Counted from the stretch's first letter, positions 9,793 to 22,126 are shown. The stretch is DNA of 64,000 nucleotides from Lithobates sylvaticus (GCA_028564925.1 CM053034.1:87398282-87462281), one strand, 5' to 3'. Notes: generated by a model from the letters alone, not told the origin. Made by a program: numbers and translations.

Positions 9793-12046
9793 CCTCTTGA
9801 CCACTGGGCATTTTAACCGCCTTCCTAACCAGACCAATTTTCGGTGCTCTCACATTTTGAATGACAATTACTTATTCATACAACACTGTACCCATATGAC
9901 ATTTTTGTCCTTTTTTTTCACACAAAATAGAGCTTTCTTTTGGTGGCATTTAATCACCGTTGGTAGTTTTTTTTTTGCGCTATAAAAGAAAAAAGACTGA
10001 ATTTTTCGTTGTTTCTGTTATAAAATTTAGCAAATTAGTAATTTTTCTTCATAAATTTTGACCAAAATTTAGACTGCTACATATCTTTGGTAAAAATAAG
10101 TACAAATTGGTGTATATTATTTGGTCTTTGTGAAAGTTATAGAGTCCCACAAGCTATGGTGCCAATATCTGAAAATTGATCACACCTGAAGTACTGACGG
10201 CCTATCTAATTTCTTGAGACCGTAACATGCCAGAAAAGTACAAATGACCCATTTTTGGAAAGAAGACATTCATAGGTATTTAGAAAGATGCATGGTCAGT
10301 TTTTTGAAGTTGTAATTTTTTCCCGCAATTCTTTGCAATATCAAGATTTCTTTTTTTTCTTTTTTTTTTAAACAAAATTGTTATATTAGCAGGTTATTTC
10401 TCACACACAGAATATGCATACCACAAATTACACCCCCAAAACATATTTTGCTATTACTCCTGAGTATGGCGATACCTCATGTGTGTGACTTTTACACAGC
10501 GTGGCCACATACAGAGACCCAACATGCAGGGAGCACCTTCAGGTGTTCTGGAGCATCCAGGCCAATTCTGACATTTTTCTCTCCTACATGTAAAAATAAT
10601 AATTTATTTGCTAGAAAATTACAAAGAACCCCAAAACATTATATATGTTTTTTTTTTTTTAAAACAAAACAGTAAAGTTAGCCCAATGTTTTTGCATAAT
10701 GTGAAAGATGACGTTACGCTGAGTAAATAGATACCTTAAATGTCACCCTTCAAAATTGCACACGCTCGTGGAATAGCACCAAACTTCGCTCCTTAAAAAT
10801 CTCTATAGGCGACGGTTACATGTTTTGAGTTACAGTGGAGGTCTAGGGCCAAAATTATTGCTCTTGTGTCATACCTCACATGTGTGGTTTAAAAACCATT
10901 TTCATATGTGGGCGGGACTTACGTATGCGTTCGCTTCTGCATGCGAGCACACGGGGACAGGGGCACTTTTTATTTTTTATTCATTTTACTTTATTTTAGT
11001 TTGAAACTTTTTTTTGATCACTTTTATTCCTATTACAAGGAATGTAAACATCCCTTAAAATAGGAATATGGCATGACAGGTCATCTTTACAGTGAGATAT
11101 GGGGTCAATAAGACCCCACATCTCACCTCTAGGCTGGGAAGCCTGAAATAAAACAAAAAAAACAAAACAATCCTGGCTTCGATAGTAGCGGTGAGTCAGT
11201 AGGGGGGCGTCCCCTCTCGCCTCCCACCTCCAGTAAGAACAATCAAGCAGCGGAAAAGCCGCTATGATCATTCTTATGGTGTAGGGAATAGCCGGCTGAA
11301 AAAACTGATATCTGATTGATGCCTGTAGCTGCAGGCATCATTCTGATTTCCCGCCCGCCGGCTGTCATATGACGTCCTTGAATTTGTGCGGGGATGTGGT
11401 TAAAACACATTTTGTTTTTAATACAAAGTTGTCCATTTATACAATATTTCGAACACATAGCATGTACATAGCAAAAATGACACCCCAAAAGAGATTCTCC
11501 TACTTCTCCTGAGTACGGCAATACCATATGTGTGAGACTTCCACAGCCTGGCCACATACAGAGGCCGAGTATAGCTGAGCATGGCCGAACATGACCGAGC
11601 ATGGCCGAGCATGGCAGAGTATGGCTGGGTATCACCGAGTATTGCAGGATATTGAAGGGTATGGCAGGATATGGCAGAGCATTGCAGGGTATTGCTGAGC
11701 ACGGAGGGATGGCTGAGCATAGATGGATGTGACTGCAATTGTCACAGAGCAGTGCTGTGGGCACTACAGATCCAGCCCACAACGCTGCTGCCATCCGCTC
11801 TCTCCCTCTCTCCTCTCACACTGTACCAATCGGTACACAGAGGGGAGAGAGGAACTGGCGCCATGTCATGGTTTGTTTACAAGTGATTGCTCCGTCATTT
11901 GATGGAGAGATCACGTGGTAAATGGCCGCTATCAGGGGGGCACGCAAGAGCGGGAGCTGGATTCTGGGAGGACGTCACTGTACGCCCTCCCAGAGTTATC
12001 AACCGCCCTGTAGCCGTCATTTGGCTATGGGCCGGTTGGCAAGTAG
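9793..12046. mobile_element. Nested TTAA elements: inner 9817-11399 inside outer 9793-12046
   Basis: The outer copy starts after TTAA (9789-9792) with CCTCTTGACCACTGGGCA and ends before TTAA (12047-12050) with GGCAAGTAG. An inner copy is bounded by TTAA at 9813-9816 and 11400-11403, starts CCGCCTTCCTAACCAGACC, and ends GGGGATGTGG. Both show family blocks, including AGAGCTTTCTTTTGGTGG (near 9930), ACACTGTACCC (near 9885), and the CCTCATGTGTG-type block (near 10475). No transposase ORF is readable. The outer element's remaining sequence (11404-12046) includes a 10-bp minisatellite. Confidence 0.72.
11558..11712 (+). repeat. 10-bp minisatellite (GCCGAGCATG-like), about 15 copies
   Basis: Diverged tandem units such as gccgagcatg, gcagagtatg, gctgggtatc, gcaggatatg, all 10 bp apart, inside the outer TTAA element. 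No coding meaning. Confidence 0.8.
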
Positions 12047-12093
12047 TTAAGGGGTACAACCAAGGTAATGAAGGTTCATTAGATAAACATATA

Positions 12094-13206
12094 TGTAGCA
12101 CTAACCCCTGAAGGAGCTGCTGGTTTGATTAGGGCTTACTGTTACCTTCTTCACCTCGTATGCGTCTAGGGGGTTTCCCGAGGTAGATGGCCCAAAGAAC
12201 TGCAGAGACCGTCACTAGATCCACTTTAGGGATTTTTATTTGCAAGACGTTAGACAAAACACAGTCTCTCAATAAAGGAATAGAGGGTATAGGTAGGAAG
12301 TTCAGGTACTCTTGGAACTGCTGACACTTGAATGTCTCTCACAATACAATCCAGGGAATAGCCATTCGCAGCTGGATATTACAGCTATCGGATAAATCTC
12401 CTTTTGGTGAATTTAGCAACCGACAGGTGATTCAGATAAAGCAAAGTCTCTGCCGCAGACTCGGTTGTAGAACTTGAGAATGAAAAGTCTCTGCCACAGA
12501 CTTGGTTGTAGAACTTGAGAATGAAAAGTCTCTGCCACAGACTTGGTTGTAACTGAAGGATAAATGAACTTAAAGAACTCTCATATGGTACCAGCATCTT
12601 GCAGCCGGTCCGGCGATACCGCATGAGTGTGGATTCACCTGGTGTCCTTTCAACTTTGCTTCCAGGCTCTTGCTGAGCAGCCAGCCTTGCGTGGCCCTCT
12701 TCTGAAGAGTCCTCCCCTGGTTGCGTTCTTAGTTGCTGGGCCTTTCCAAAACCGAGACGGCACCGGACCACCTTAGAATCCTCCTTCCAGTTACTGCGCC
12801 TTAGGCTAGCCAGCCCTGAGAATCGAAAATGGATGGATCCGCACCCCAGGCCATGAGGGCCCCTGAGGGCTGGTCAGGAGGACCAGGAACAAACGGACAA
12901 AAAGCTCTTCTGCACCGGAACCCAGAAGCACATGACCTCAGTCCCTTAAGTACCCTCTCCCAGAATTCACAGCGAGAAAACTCACTCACTGGTTGGTTCC
13001 GAGAAAGATTGGCACCTAATGTGTCCAACTGGACTGCTTTCTTATGCTTGCCAGAGGTGACACTGACACCTATGGCCAAGCAGAACACACTGCAATCCAG
13101 CCAAACTAGTACTGAGACCAAAATTTAGAACAGTTAACCCTAAAACCCAGCTGCGGTTTTAGAAACATTAAATTTACAAAAAGCTCATTAGGAGCCTGGC
13201 GCTACA
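12094..13206 (-). mobile_element. Solo LTR of a Ty3/Gypsy element
   Basis: Begins TGTAGC and ends GCTACA, flanked by TATA on both sides (12090-12093 and 13207-13210). It has the same ends and a similar first 40 bp (..ACCCC....GCTGGTTTG) as the LTR at 59117-60130, so it belongs to the same or a sister family. An AATAAA on the minus strand near 12236-12241 fits minus orientation. An internal 41-bp tandem repeat (about 3 units, 12443-12550) carries AAAGTCTCTGCC. No internal region is present, so it is a solo LTR left by recombination. It sits in the 3' UTR of LINE no. 2 and is younger than that LINE. Confidence 0.8.
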
Positions 13207-13616
13207 TATATATGCAAGGTTATATGCAAGAATATGAGGAACAATGACATTCAAACAAGAGCAGTATCCCTAATATAGGCTATGAAGGTAAAGGAAGACA
13301 TTAACCAGATCTGACCATTCATTAACAAAAATAAGATGAGTTGACCTGGAGTCACGTCCACCTTGTCACGTCCAACTTGTATTTCAATGTGATGAAACTA
13401 CTAATCAGGCAAGAACATGAACCTTGTATAAATGTTGGTGTGTAGGAACTGGGGGAGGGAAGGGTGGAAGAAGACTGGGGAGGGAGGAGGGTGAAACGTC
13501 TGCACTGTGCATGGATGAACATTGATCAGTTTATATTAGATTTATACCATACCGGCCATGGGTCCCATGCCTGGGACAATTTAAGGTGGGTATTTCTATA
13601 CGCCGCTAGTGTGGTC

Positions 13617-14806
13617 TCAAATATGTAGTGGTCTTGGACCTGCTTTGTTACATGAAGTATTTTTCCAGCGTTTAGTTATATTCTGTCTGGCTGCAAGTAA
13701 GATGTGTGTTACTACTTTGTGGAACTTGTGTGGGATGTGTTCGATGTTTAGGTTCAGAAGTGCTATGTCAGGTGAAGGAGGTAAGGTAATATTAGTAATC
13801 TGTGCAATCAGAGAAAAGACTTCTGCCCAGTATGGGGTTAGTATTGGACAGTTCCATATCACATGAAGAAGTGATCCTTTGCTTCCGCATTTTCGCCAGC
13901 ATTCCGGAGAGGCGATGTGGTCGTAGGTGGTAATTTTGAGGGGGGTTATATATCTGTGTTGTGTTATGCTTTGGGTGAGCTCCCATAGAGAGGTACATCT
14001 AGTAGCTTTGTATATAGAGCGTAGTGCTCTTTCCCAATTATGGGCTGTGTACTTTTTTTGTAGATCACGTTCCCACAGGTGGAGAATCTTAGTGTGTTGG
14101 AAGAGCGATTTCTCATGTAGCATATTGTAAAATACAGAGATGCTTTTTATTCATCTTGCAATAAACACACAAAAGGCGAGGGCTCGTACTGGGATAGGGG
14201 CAAGGAGGTGGGGGTTATGGTGTATACAGTGGGCAATTTGAAGGTATTGGTAGTATAAGGTGTTAGGTAAGTTTAGGTCAGATTGTAGCTGGTTGAATGA
14301 TTTTGTGCGGTTGTTAAGGACGAGGTTGTTCAGTTGACTATCTTTGGGCCATGTGTTGAGGTTTATGCCTGGGATTAGGAGTGCTAGTATGGAGATTGGT
14401 AGCTTCGTTAGAGCTCTAGGTGTGTCTAGCCAGGGCATGGAGATAAACTTTCGCCATGTTTTGACTGATGCTAAAATAGTAGGGGAGAAGTGTTTAGATT
14501 GGATTTTGGGTGCTGGCTGTATAGCCATAATTTCAGATTTCTACCAGGTACGAGGAAGCGTTCCATGTCTCCCCATAGGCAGTGGTCCTCTGTAAGAAAC
14601 CACTCTTTGAGTTGGGCAAGCACAGTGGAGTGGTAGTAGTCTGAGATATCAACTAGGCCTGAACCACCGACTGCCCTATGCCTGGTTAGCCAAGCCCGGG
14701 CAACTCGTGTTTTTTTGTCTTTCCAGATGAATTTAAATAAGATAGATTGCAGAGAGCTTAAGAAGGTGTCCGGGATAGGAATGGGGAGGGAGCGAAACAT
14801 ATACAA
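13617..14806 (-). pseudogene. LINE no. 2 ORF2, C-terminal region
   Basis: Read on the minus strand, 14806-14471 gives YMFRSLPIPIPDTFLSSLQS and FIWKDKKTRVARAWLTRH, the L1-type post-RT region. It is followed by GGSGLVDISDYYHSTVLAQL. Frame 14528-14151 continues with LNLPNTLYYQYLQI. Frame 14123-13617 contains the zinc motif CWRKCGSKGSLLHVIWNCP and ends near the ORF2 stop. At least two frame changes lie between the pieces. Confidence 0.85.
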
Positions 14807-14864
14807 GAATTTGTGTTTGGATATTTGTTCTAGAGATTTCTGTTTAAAGGGTATGAAGTTTGCT

Positions 14865-15679
14865 TTAAATAGATTCTCTGTATTTTTGGTCAGGGTGATT
14901 CCTAGGTACGCTAAGCCCGTCTCTGACCACTATTTGGAATCCCGAGATCAGGTTAGATGTTCTAATGCGTTCTGCTAGGGGTTCCATGGCTAGGTCGAAG
15001 ATGAGAGGGGATTGGGGGCAACCCTGTCTTGTGTCATTGGTTATATGGAATGTAGATGACATAATTTCTGCCATGTATACGTTAGCTGAGGGGATCGTGT
15101 ATAGAGCCATGATGGCTGAAATTATCCTATTTGAGAATCCAAATTTGGTCAGGACGGCTTGCAGGTATCCAAATGTATGTCAAACGCCTTCTCCGCATCC
15201 AGAGAGAGGAGCAGAGAAGGTGTTCCAGAGCTTCTTGCTAAGTGAGTAATGTTAATTAAATGTCTGGTGGCGTCAGAGGACTGAGGTCCCCTGACTAATC
15301 CTGCTTGATCTCTGTCTATGAGGTAAGGAATGATATTCATTAATCTGGAAGCAATAAGTTTAGCATACAGTTTTATGTCTGCATTGAGCAGAGAAATTGG
15401 TCTGAAGTTCTGCAGTGTTGTTGGTTCCTTCCCGAGTTTAGGAAGGGCCACTACTAGAGCCTTTAACATTTCTTGAGGAAACGAGGAGGAGAAGGCAGCT
15501 TCATTGAAGAGGTCACATAGAAAGGGAGCTAGAGTGTCTTTGAACTGTTTATAAAATTCCCCTGGGAGCCTATCGGGACCGGTTGATTTATGGTTTGGGA
15601 GGGAGTCTATACAGTATGTTGGGCGATTTCCTGTAGGGTAAAGGGAGCATTAAGTATTTCTAGTTGGCTTGTAGAGAGG
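14865..15679 (-). pseudogene. LINE no. 2 reverse transcriptase, missing its active-site segment
   Basis: Frame 15469-15149 gives LVVALPKLGKEPTTLQNFRP with ISLLNADIKLYAKLIASRL, then DQAGLVRG and LLLSLDAEKAFD, the RT fingers and first catalytic aspartate. Frame 15110-14865 gives TRQGCPQSPLIFDLAMEPLA and SGFQIVVRDGLS. The next readable residues, in another frame, are AYLGITLTKNTENLF, which in related LINEs lie well after the (Y/F)ADD box. The ADD motif and surrounding sequence are therefore deleted at about 14930. The upstream boundary is the hAT insertion. Confidence 0.82.
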
Positions 15680-15687
15680 GTCGGGAG

Positions 15688-15961
15688 TAGGGATGGGCCC
15701 GGTGCTCGATGCGAACCCATGTTCGCATCGAGCACCGGGTGTTCGCTCGCTCGGCGAGCCCAGAACTATTTTGGCCGCTCGCATCACATTCGTGTGATGC
15801 GAGCGGCCCCGCAATGCATTGCGGCCGGCGCGGCCGGCGCAGTGCATTGCTGGCTGATGATTGGCCAAGCATGCACTGTGACCCCGCATGCTTGGCCAAT
15901 CACAGCGCCGGAAACTCGAAGAGCCATAATTGGCTACAGGCAGGACGCCTGTAGCCAATTA
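15688..15961. repeat. hAT left terminus with a cluster of perfect hairpins
   Basis: After TAGGGATGGG come inverted repeats: 15698-15716 with 15721-15739 (19 bp, 4-nt loop), 15773-15788 with 15793-15808 (16 bp, loop ttcg), 15811-15818 with 15843-15850 enclosing a GC-rich core, 15860-15874 with 15886-15900 (15 bp, ATTGGCCAAGCATGC), and 15927-15941 with 15947-15961 (15 bp, TAATTGGCTACAGGC). Arms match without mismatch in four of the five. A diverged copy of the same terminus lies reversed at 35843-36000. Confidence 0.9.
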
Positions 15962-15991
15962 CAGCTCAGGGGCTTTAGTACACGCCCCCTC

Positions 15992-15998
15992 TATAAAA
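15992..15998 (+). promoter_or_regulatory. TATA box of the hAT element
   Basis: TATAAAA preceded by CACGCCCCCTC (GC-rich, Sp1-like), with inverted ATTGG/CCAAT motifs in the hairpins just upstream. It sits about 300 bp from the left end, in the right place and orientation to drive the transposase. Transcription would start near 16020-16030, before the minisatellite. Confidence 0.6.
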
Positions 15999-16139
15999 GG
16001 CCGCCACGCCGTCTGCGCCGGTCACATGCTGTTCCGGCGTAGATAGAGCAGGATCGTTCTGTGTCACTCTGCTGGATTTAGTTAGTTAGAGAGATTTACT
16101 TAGAGAGATTGAGTTAGATAGATTCATTTAGAAAGATTG

Positions 16140-19100
16140 ATTTAGAAAGAGGGGCTTGTAGTGTGTTTGTGGCAGGCAGGCACTGGCAGCAAACAGAGCT
16201 CCTGTATTTTGTTCCCAGAAGCACCTATAGGACTTGTAGTGTGTTCGTGGCAGGCAGGCAGAGCTCCTATATTTTGTTCCCAGAAGCACCTATAGGACTT
16301 GTAGTGTGTTCGTGGCAGGCAGGCAGAGCTCCTATATTTTGTTCCCAGAAGCACCTATAGGACTTGTAGTGTGTTCGTGGCAGGCAGGCAGAGCTCCTAT
16401 ATTTTGTTCCCAGAAGCACCTATAGGACTTGTAGTGTGTTCGTGGCAGGCAGGCAGAGCTCCTATATTTTGTTCCCAGAAGCACCTATAGGACTTGTAGT
16501 GTGTTCGTGGCAGGCAGGCAGAGCTCCTATATTTTTGTTCCCAGAAGCACCTATAGGACTTGAAGTGTGTTAGTCCCATCACACAGACCTATATTTTCTT
16601 CCCAGAAGCACCTATAGGACTTGAAGTGTGTTAGTCCCATCACACAGAGATCATATATTTTGTTCCCAGAAGCACCTATAGGACTTGAAGTGTGTTAGTC
16701 CCATCACACAGACCTACATTTTCTTCCCAGAAGCACCTATAGGACTTGAAGTGTGTTAGTCCCATCACACAGAGATCATATATTTTGTTCCCAGAAGCAC
16801 CTATAGGACTTGTAGTGTGTTCGTGGCAGGCAGGCAGGCAGAGATCCTATATTTTGTTCCCAGAAGCACCTATAGGACTTGAAGTGTGTTAGTCCCATCA
16901 CACAGAGATCATATATTTTGTTCCCAGAAGCACCTATAGGACTTGAAGTGTGTTAGTCCCATCACAGAGACCTATATTTTCTTCCCAGAAGCACCCATAG
17001 GACTTGAAGTGTGTTAGTCCCATCACACAGAGATCCTATATTTTGTTCCCAGAAGCACCTATAGGACTTGAAGTGTGTTAGTCCCATCACACAGACCTAC
17101 ATTTTCTTCCCAGAAGCACCTATAGGACTTGAAGTGTGTTAGTCCCATCACACAGAGATCATATATTTTGTTCCCAGAGGCACCTATAGGACTTGAAGTG
17201 TGTTAGTCCCATCACACAGACCTACATTTTCTTCCCAGAAGCACCTATAGGACTTGAAGTGTGTTAGTCCCATCACACAGAGATCATATATTTTGTTCCC
17301 AGAAGCACCTATAGGACTTGAAGTGTGTTAGTCCCATCACACAGACCTATATTTTCTTCCCAGAAGCACCTATAGGACTTGAAGTGTGTTAGTCCCATCA
17401 CACAGACCTACATTTTCTTCCCAGAAGCACCTATAGGACTTGAAGTGTGTTAGTCCCATCACACAGAGATCATATATTTTGTTCCCAGAAGCACCTATAG
17501 GACTTGAAGTGTGTTAGTCCCATCACACAGACCTATATTTTCTTCCCAGAAGCACCTATAGGACTTGAAGTGTGTTAGTCCCATCACACAGACCTACATT
17601 TTCTTCCAGAAGCACCTATAGGACTTGAAGTGTGTTAGTCCCATCACACAGAGATCATATATTTTTGTTCCCAGAAGCACCTATAGGACTTGAAGTGTGT
17701 TAGTCCCATCACACAGACCTATATTTTCTTCCCAGAAGCACCTATAGGACTTGAAGTGTGTTAGTCCCATCACACAGACCTACATTTTCTTCCCAGAAGC
17801 ACCTATAGGACTTGAAGTGTGTTAGTCCCATCACACAGAGATCATATATTTTGTTCCCAGAAGCACCTATAGGACTTGAACTGTGTTAGTCCCATCACAC
17901 AGACCTATTTTTTCTTCCCAGAAGCACCCATAGGACTTGAAGTGTGTTAGTCCCATCACACAGAGATCATATATTTTGTTCCCAGAAGCACCTATAGGAC
18001 TTGAAGTGTGTTAGTCCCATCACAGAGACCTATATTTTCTTCCCAGAAGCACCCATAGGACTTGAAGTGTGTTAGTCCCATCACACAGAGATCCTATATT
18101 TTGTTCCCAGAAGCACCTATAGGACTTGAAGTGTGTTAGTCCCATCACACAGACCTACATTTTCTTCCCAGAAGCACCTATAGGACTTGAAGTGTGTTAG
18201 TCCCATCACACAGAGATCATATATTTTGTTCCCAGAAGCACCTATAGGACTTGAAGTGTGTTAGTCCCATCACACAGACCTACATTTTGTTCCCAGAAGC
18301 ACCTATAGGACTTGAAGTGTGTTAGTCCCATCACACAGAGATCATATATTTTGTTCCCAGAAGCACCTATAGGACTTGAAGTGTGTTAGTCCCATCACAG
18401 AGACCTATATTTTCTTCCCAGAAGCACCCATAGGACTTGAAGTGTGTTAGTCCCATCACACAGAGATCCTATATTTTGTTCCCAGAAGCACCTATAGGAC
18501 TTGAAGTGTGTTAGTCCCATCACACAGACCTACATTTTCTTCCCAGAAGCACCTATAGGACTTGAAGTGTGTTAGTCCCATCACACAGAGATCATATATT
18601 TTGTTCCCAGAGGCATCTATAGGACTTGAAGTGTGTTAGTCCCATCACACAGACCTATATTTCTTCCCAGAAGCACCTATAGGACTTGAAGTGTGTTAGT
18701 CCCATCACACAGAGATCATATATTTTGTTCCCAGAAGCACCTATAGGACTTGAAGTGTGTTAGTCCCATCACACAGACCTACATTTTCTTCCCAGAAGCA
18801 CCTATAGGACTTGAAGTGTGTTAGTCCCATCACACAGAGATCATATATTTTGTTCCCAGAAGCACCTATAGGACTTGAAGTGTGTTAGTCCATCACACAG
18901 ACCTATATTTTCTTCCCAGAAGCACCTATAGGACTTGAAGTGTGTTAGTCCCATCACACAGAGATCATATATTTTGTTCCCAGAGGCACCTATAGGACTT
19001 GAAGTGTGTTAGTCCCATCACACAGACCTATATTTTTTCCCAGAAGCACCCATAGGACTTGAAGTGTGTTAGTCCCATCACACAGAGATCATATATTTTG

Positions 19101-22100
19101 TTCCCAGAAGCACCTATAGGACTTGAAGTGTGTTAGTCCCATCACAGAGACCTATATTTTCTTCCCAGAAGCACCCATAGGACTTGAAGTGTGTTAGTCC
19201 CATCACACAGAGATCATATATTTTGTTCCCAGAAGCACCTATAGGACTTGAAGTGTGTTAGTCCCATCACACAGACCTACATTTTCTTCCCAGAAGCACC
19301 TATAGGACTTGAAGTGTGTTAGTCCCATCACACAGAGATCCTATATTTTGTTCCCAGAAGCACCTATAGGACTTGAAGTGTGTTAGTCCCATCACACAGA
19401 CCTATATTTTGTTCCCAGAAGCACCTTTAGGACTTGAAGTGTGTTAGTCCCATCACACAGAGATCCTCTATTTTCTTCCCAGAAGCACCAATAGGACTTG
19501 AAGTGTGTTAGTCCCATCACACAGACCTATATTTTGTTCCAGAAGCACCTATAGGACTTGAAGTGTGTTAGTCCCATCACACAGAGATCCTCTATTTTCT
19601 TTGCAGAAGCACCCATAGGACTTCTAGTGTGTTAGTGGCATCACACAGAGCTCCTATATTTTCTTCTCAGCAGCACCCACAGGACTTCTAGTGTGTTAGT
19701 GGCATCACACAGAGCTCCTCTATTTTCTTTGCAGAAGCACCCATAGGACTTTAGTGTGTTAGTGGCATCACACAGAGCTCCTATATTTTCTTCTCAGCAG
19801 CACCCACAGGACTTCTAGTGTGTTAGTGGCATCACACAGAGCTCCTCTATTTTCTTTGCAGAAGCACCCATAGGACTTCTAGTGTGTTAGTGGCATCACA
19901 CAGAGCTCCTATATTTTCTTCTCAGCAGCACCCACAGGACTTCTAGTGTGTTAGTGGCATCACACAGAGCTCCTCTATTTTCTTTGCAGAAGCACCCATA
20001 GGACTTCTAGTGTGTTAGTGGCATCACACAGAGCTCCTATATTTTCTTCTCAGCAGCACCCACAGGACTTCTAGTGTGTTAGTGGCATCACACAGAGCTC
20101 CTCTATTTTCTTTGCAGAAGCACCCATAGGACTTCTAGTGTGTTAGTGGCATCACACAGAGCTCCTATATTGTCTTCTCAGCAGCACCCACAGGACTTCT
20201 AGTGTGTTAGTGGCATCACACAGAGCTCCTCTATTTTCTTTGCAGAAGCACCCATAGGACTTCTAGTGTGTTAGTGGCATCACACAGAGCTCCTATATTT
20301 TCTTCTCAGCAGCACCCACAGGACTTCTAGTGTGTTAGTGGCATCACACAGAGCTCCTCTATTTTCTTTGCAGAAGCACCCATAGGACTTCTAGTGTGTT
20401 AGTGGCATCACACAGAGCTCCTATATTTTCTTCTCAGCAGCACCCACAGGACTTCTAGTGTGTTCGTGGCATCACACAGAGCTCCTCTATTTTCTTTGCA
20501 GAAGCACCCATAGGATTCTAGTGTGTTAGTGGCATAACACAGAGCTCCTATATTTTTCTTCTCAGCAGCACCCACAGGACTTCTAGTGTGTTAGTGGCAT
20601 CACACAGAGCTCCTCTATTTTCTTTGCAGAAGCACCCATAGGACTTCTAGTGTGTTAGTGGCATCACACAGAGCTCCTATATTGTCTTCTCAGCAGCACC
20701 CACAGGACTTCTAGTGTGTTAGTGGCATCACACAGAGCTCCTCTATTTTCTTTGCAGAAGCACCCATAGGACTTCTAGTGTGTTAGTGGCATCACACAGA
20801 GCTCCTATATTTTCTTCTCAGCAGCACCCACAGGACTTCTAGTGTGTTAGTGGCATCACACAGAGCTCCTCTATTTTCTTTGCAGAAGCACCCATAGGAC
20901 TTCTAGTGTGTTAGTGGCATCACACAGAGCTCCTATATTGTCTTCTCAGCAGCACCCACAGGACTTCTAGTGTGTTAGTGGCATCACACAGAGCTCCTCT
21001 ATTTTCTTTGCAGAAGCACCCATAGGACTTCTAGTGTGTTAGTGGCATCACACAGAGCTCCTATATTGTCTTCTCAGCAGCACCCACAGGACTTATAGTG
21101 TGTTAGTGGCATCACACAGAGCTCCTCTATTTTCTTTGCAGAAGCACCCATAGGACTTCTAGTGTGTTAGTGGCATCACACAGAGCTCCTATATTTTTTT
21201 CTCAGCAGCACCCACAGGACTTCTAGTGTGTTAGTGGCATCACACAGAGCTCCTCTATTTTCTTTGCAGAAGCACCCATAGGACTTCTAGTGTGTTAGTG
21301 GCATCACACAGAGCTCCTATATTTTCTTCTCAGCAGCACCCACAGGACTTCTAGTGTGTTCGTGGCATCACACAGAGCTCCTCTATTTTCTTTGCAGAAG
21401 CACCCATAGGACTTCTAGTGTGTTAGTGGCATCACACAGAGCTCCTATATTTTCTTCTCAGCAGCACCCACAGGACTTCTAGTGTGTTAGTGGCATCACA
21501 CAGAGCTCCTCTATTTTCTTTGCAGAAGCACCCATAGGACTTCTAGTGTGTTAGTGGCATCACACAGAGCTCCTATATTGTCTTCTCAGCAGCACCACAG
21601 GACTTCTAGTGTGTTAGTGGCATCACACAGAGCTCCTCTATTTTCTTTGCAGAAGCACCCATAGGACTTCTAGTGTGTTAGTGGCATCACACAGAGCTCC
21701 TATATTTTCTTCTCAGCAGCACCCACAGGACTTCTAGTGTGTTAGTGGCATCACACAGAGCTCCTCTATTTTCTTTGCAGAAGCACCCATAGGACTTCTA
21801 GTGTGTTAGTGGCATCACACAGAGCTCCTATATTGTCTTCTCAGCAGCACCCACAGGACTTCTAGTGTGTTAGTGGCATCACACAGAGCTCCTCTATTTT
21901 CTTTGCAGAAGCACCCATAGGACTTCTAGTGTGTTAGTGGCATCACACAGAGCTCCTATATTGTCTTCTCAGCAGCACCCACAGGACTTATAGTGTGTTA
22001 GTGGCATCACACAGAGCTCCTCTATTTTCTTTGCAGAAGCACCCATAGGACTTCTAGTGTGTTAGTGGCATCACACAGAGCTCCTATATTTTCTTCTCAG
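16140..22100 (+). repeat. 6 kb minisatellite of 61-65 bp monomers with a splice-acceptor motif in nearly every unit
   Basis: About 93 tandem monomers with the core AAGCACC(T/C)ATAGGACTT followed by GTGTGTT(A/C)GT. There are three blocks. 16140-16560 has 65-bp units with TCGTGGCAGGCAGGCAG. 16560-19590 has mostly alternating 61- and 64-bp units with AGTCCCATCACACAGA. 19590-22100 has a regular 128-bp dimer (AAGCACCCATAGG.. then CAGCACCCACAGG..). Each unit ends in a pyrimidine-rich stretch plus CAG: TTTTGTTCCCAG, TTTTCTTCCCAG, ATTTTCTTCTCAG or TTTTCTTTGCAG. The last unit runs straight into the transposase start. No long ORF crosses the array, and the open frames at 16142-16582 are incidental. Confidence 0.95.
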
Positions 22101-22126
22101 CAGCACCCACAGGACTACCGACTACA

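Noticed and set aside
16140-22100. CRISPR-like regular repeat array
   Set aside because: Monomers are directly tandem with no unique spacers, and the context is a eukaryotic transposon. It is a minisatellite.
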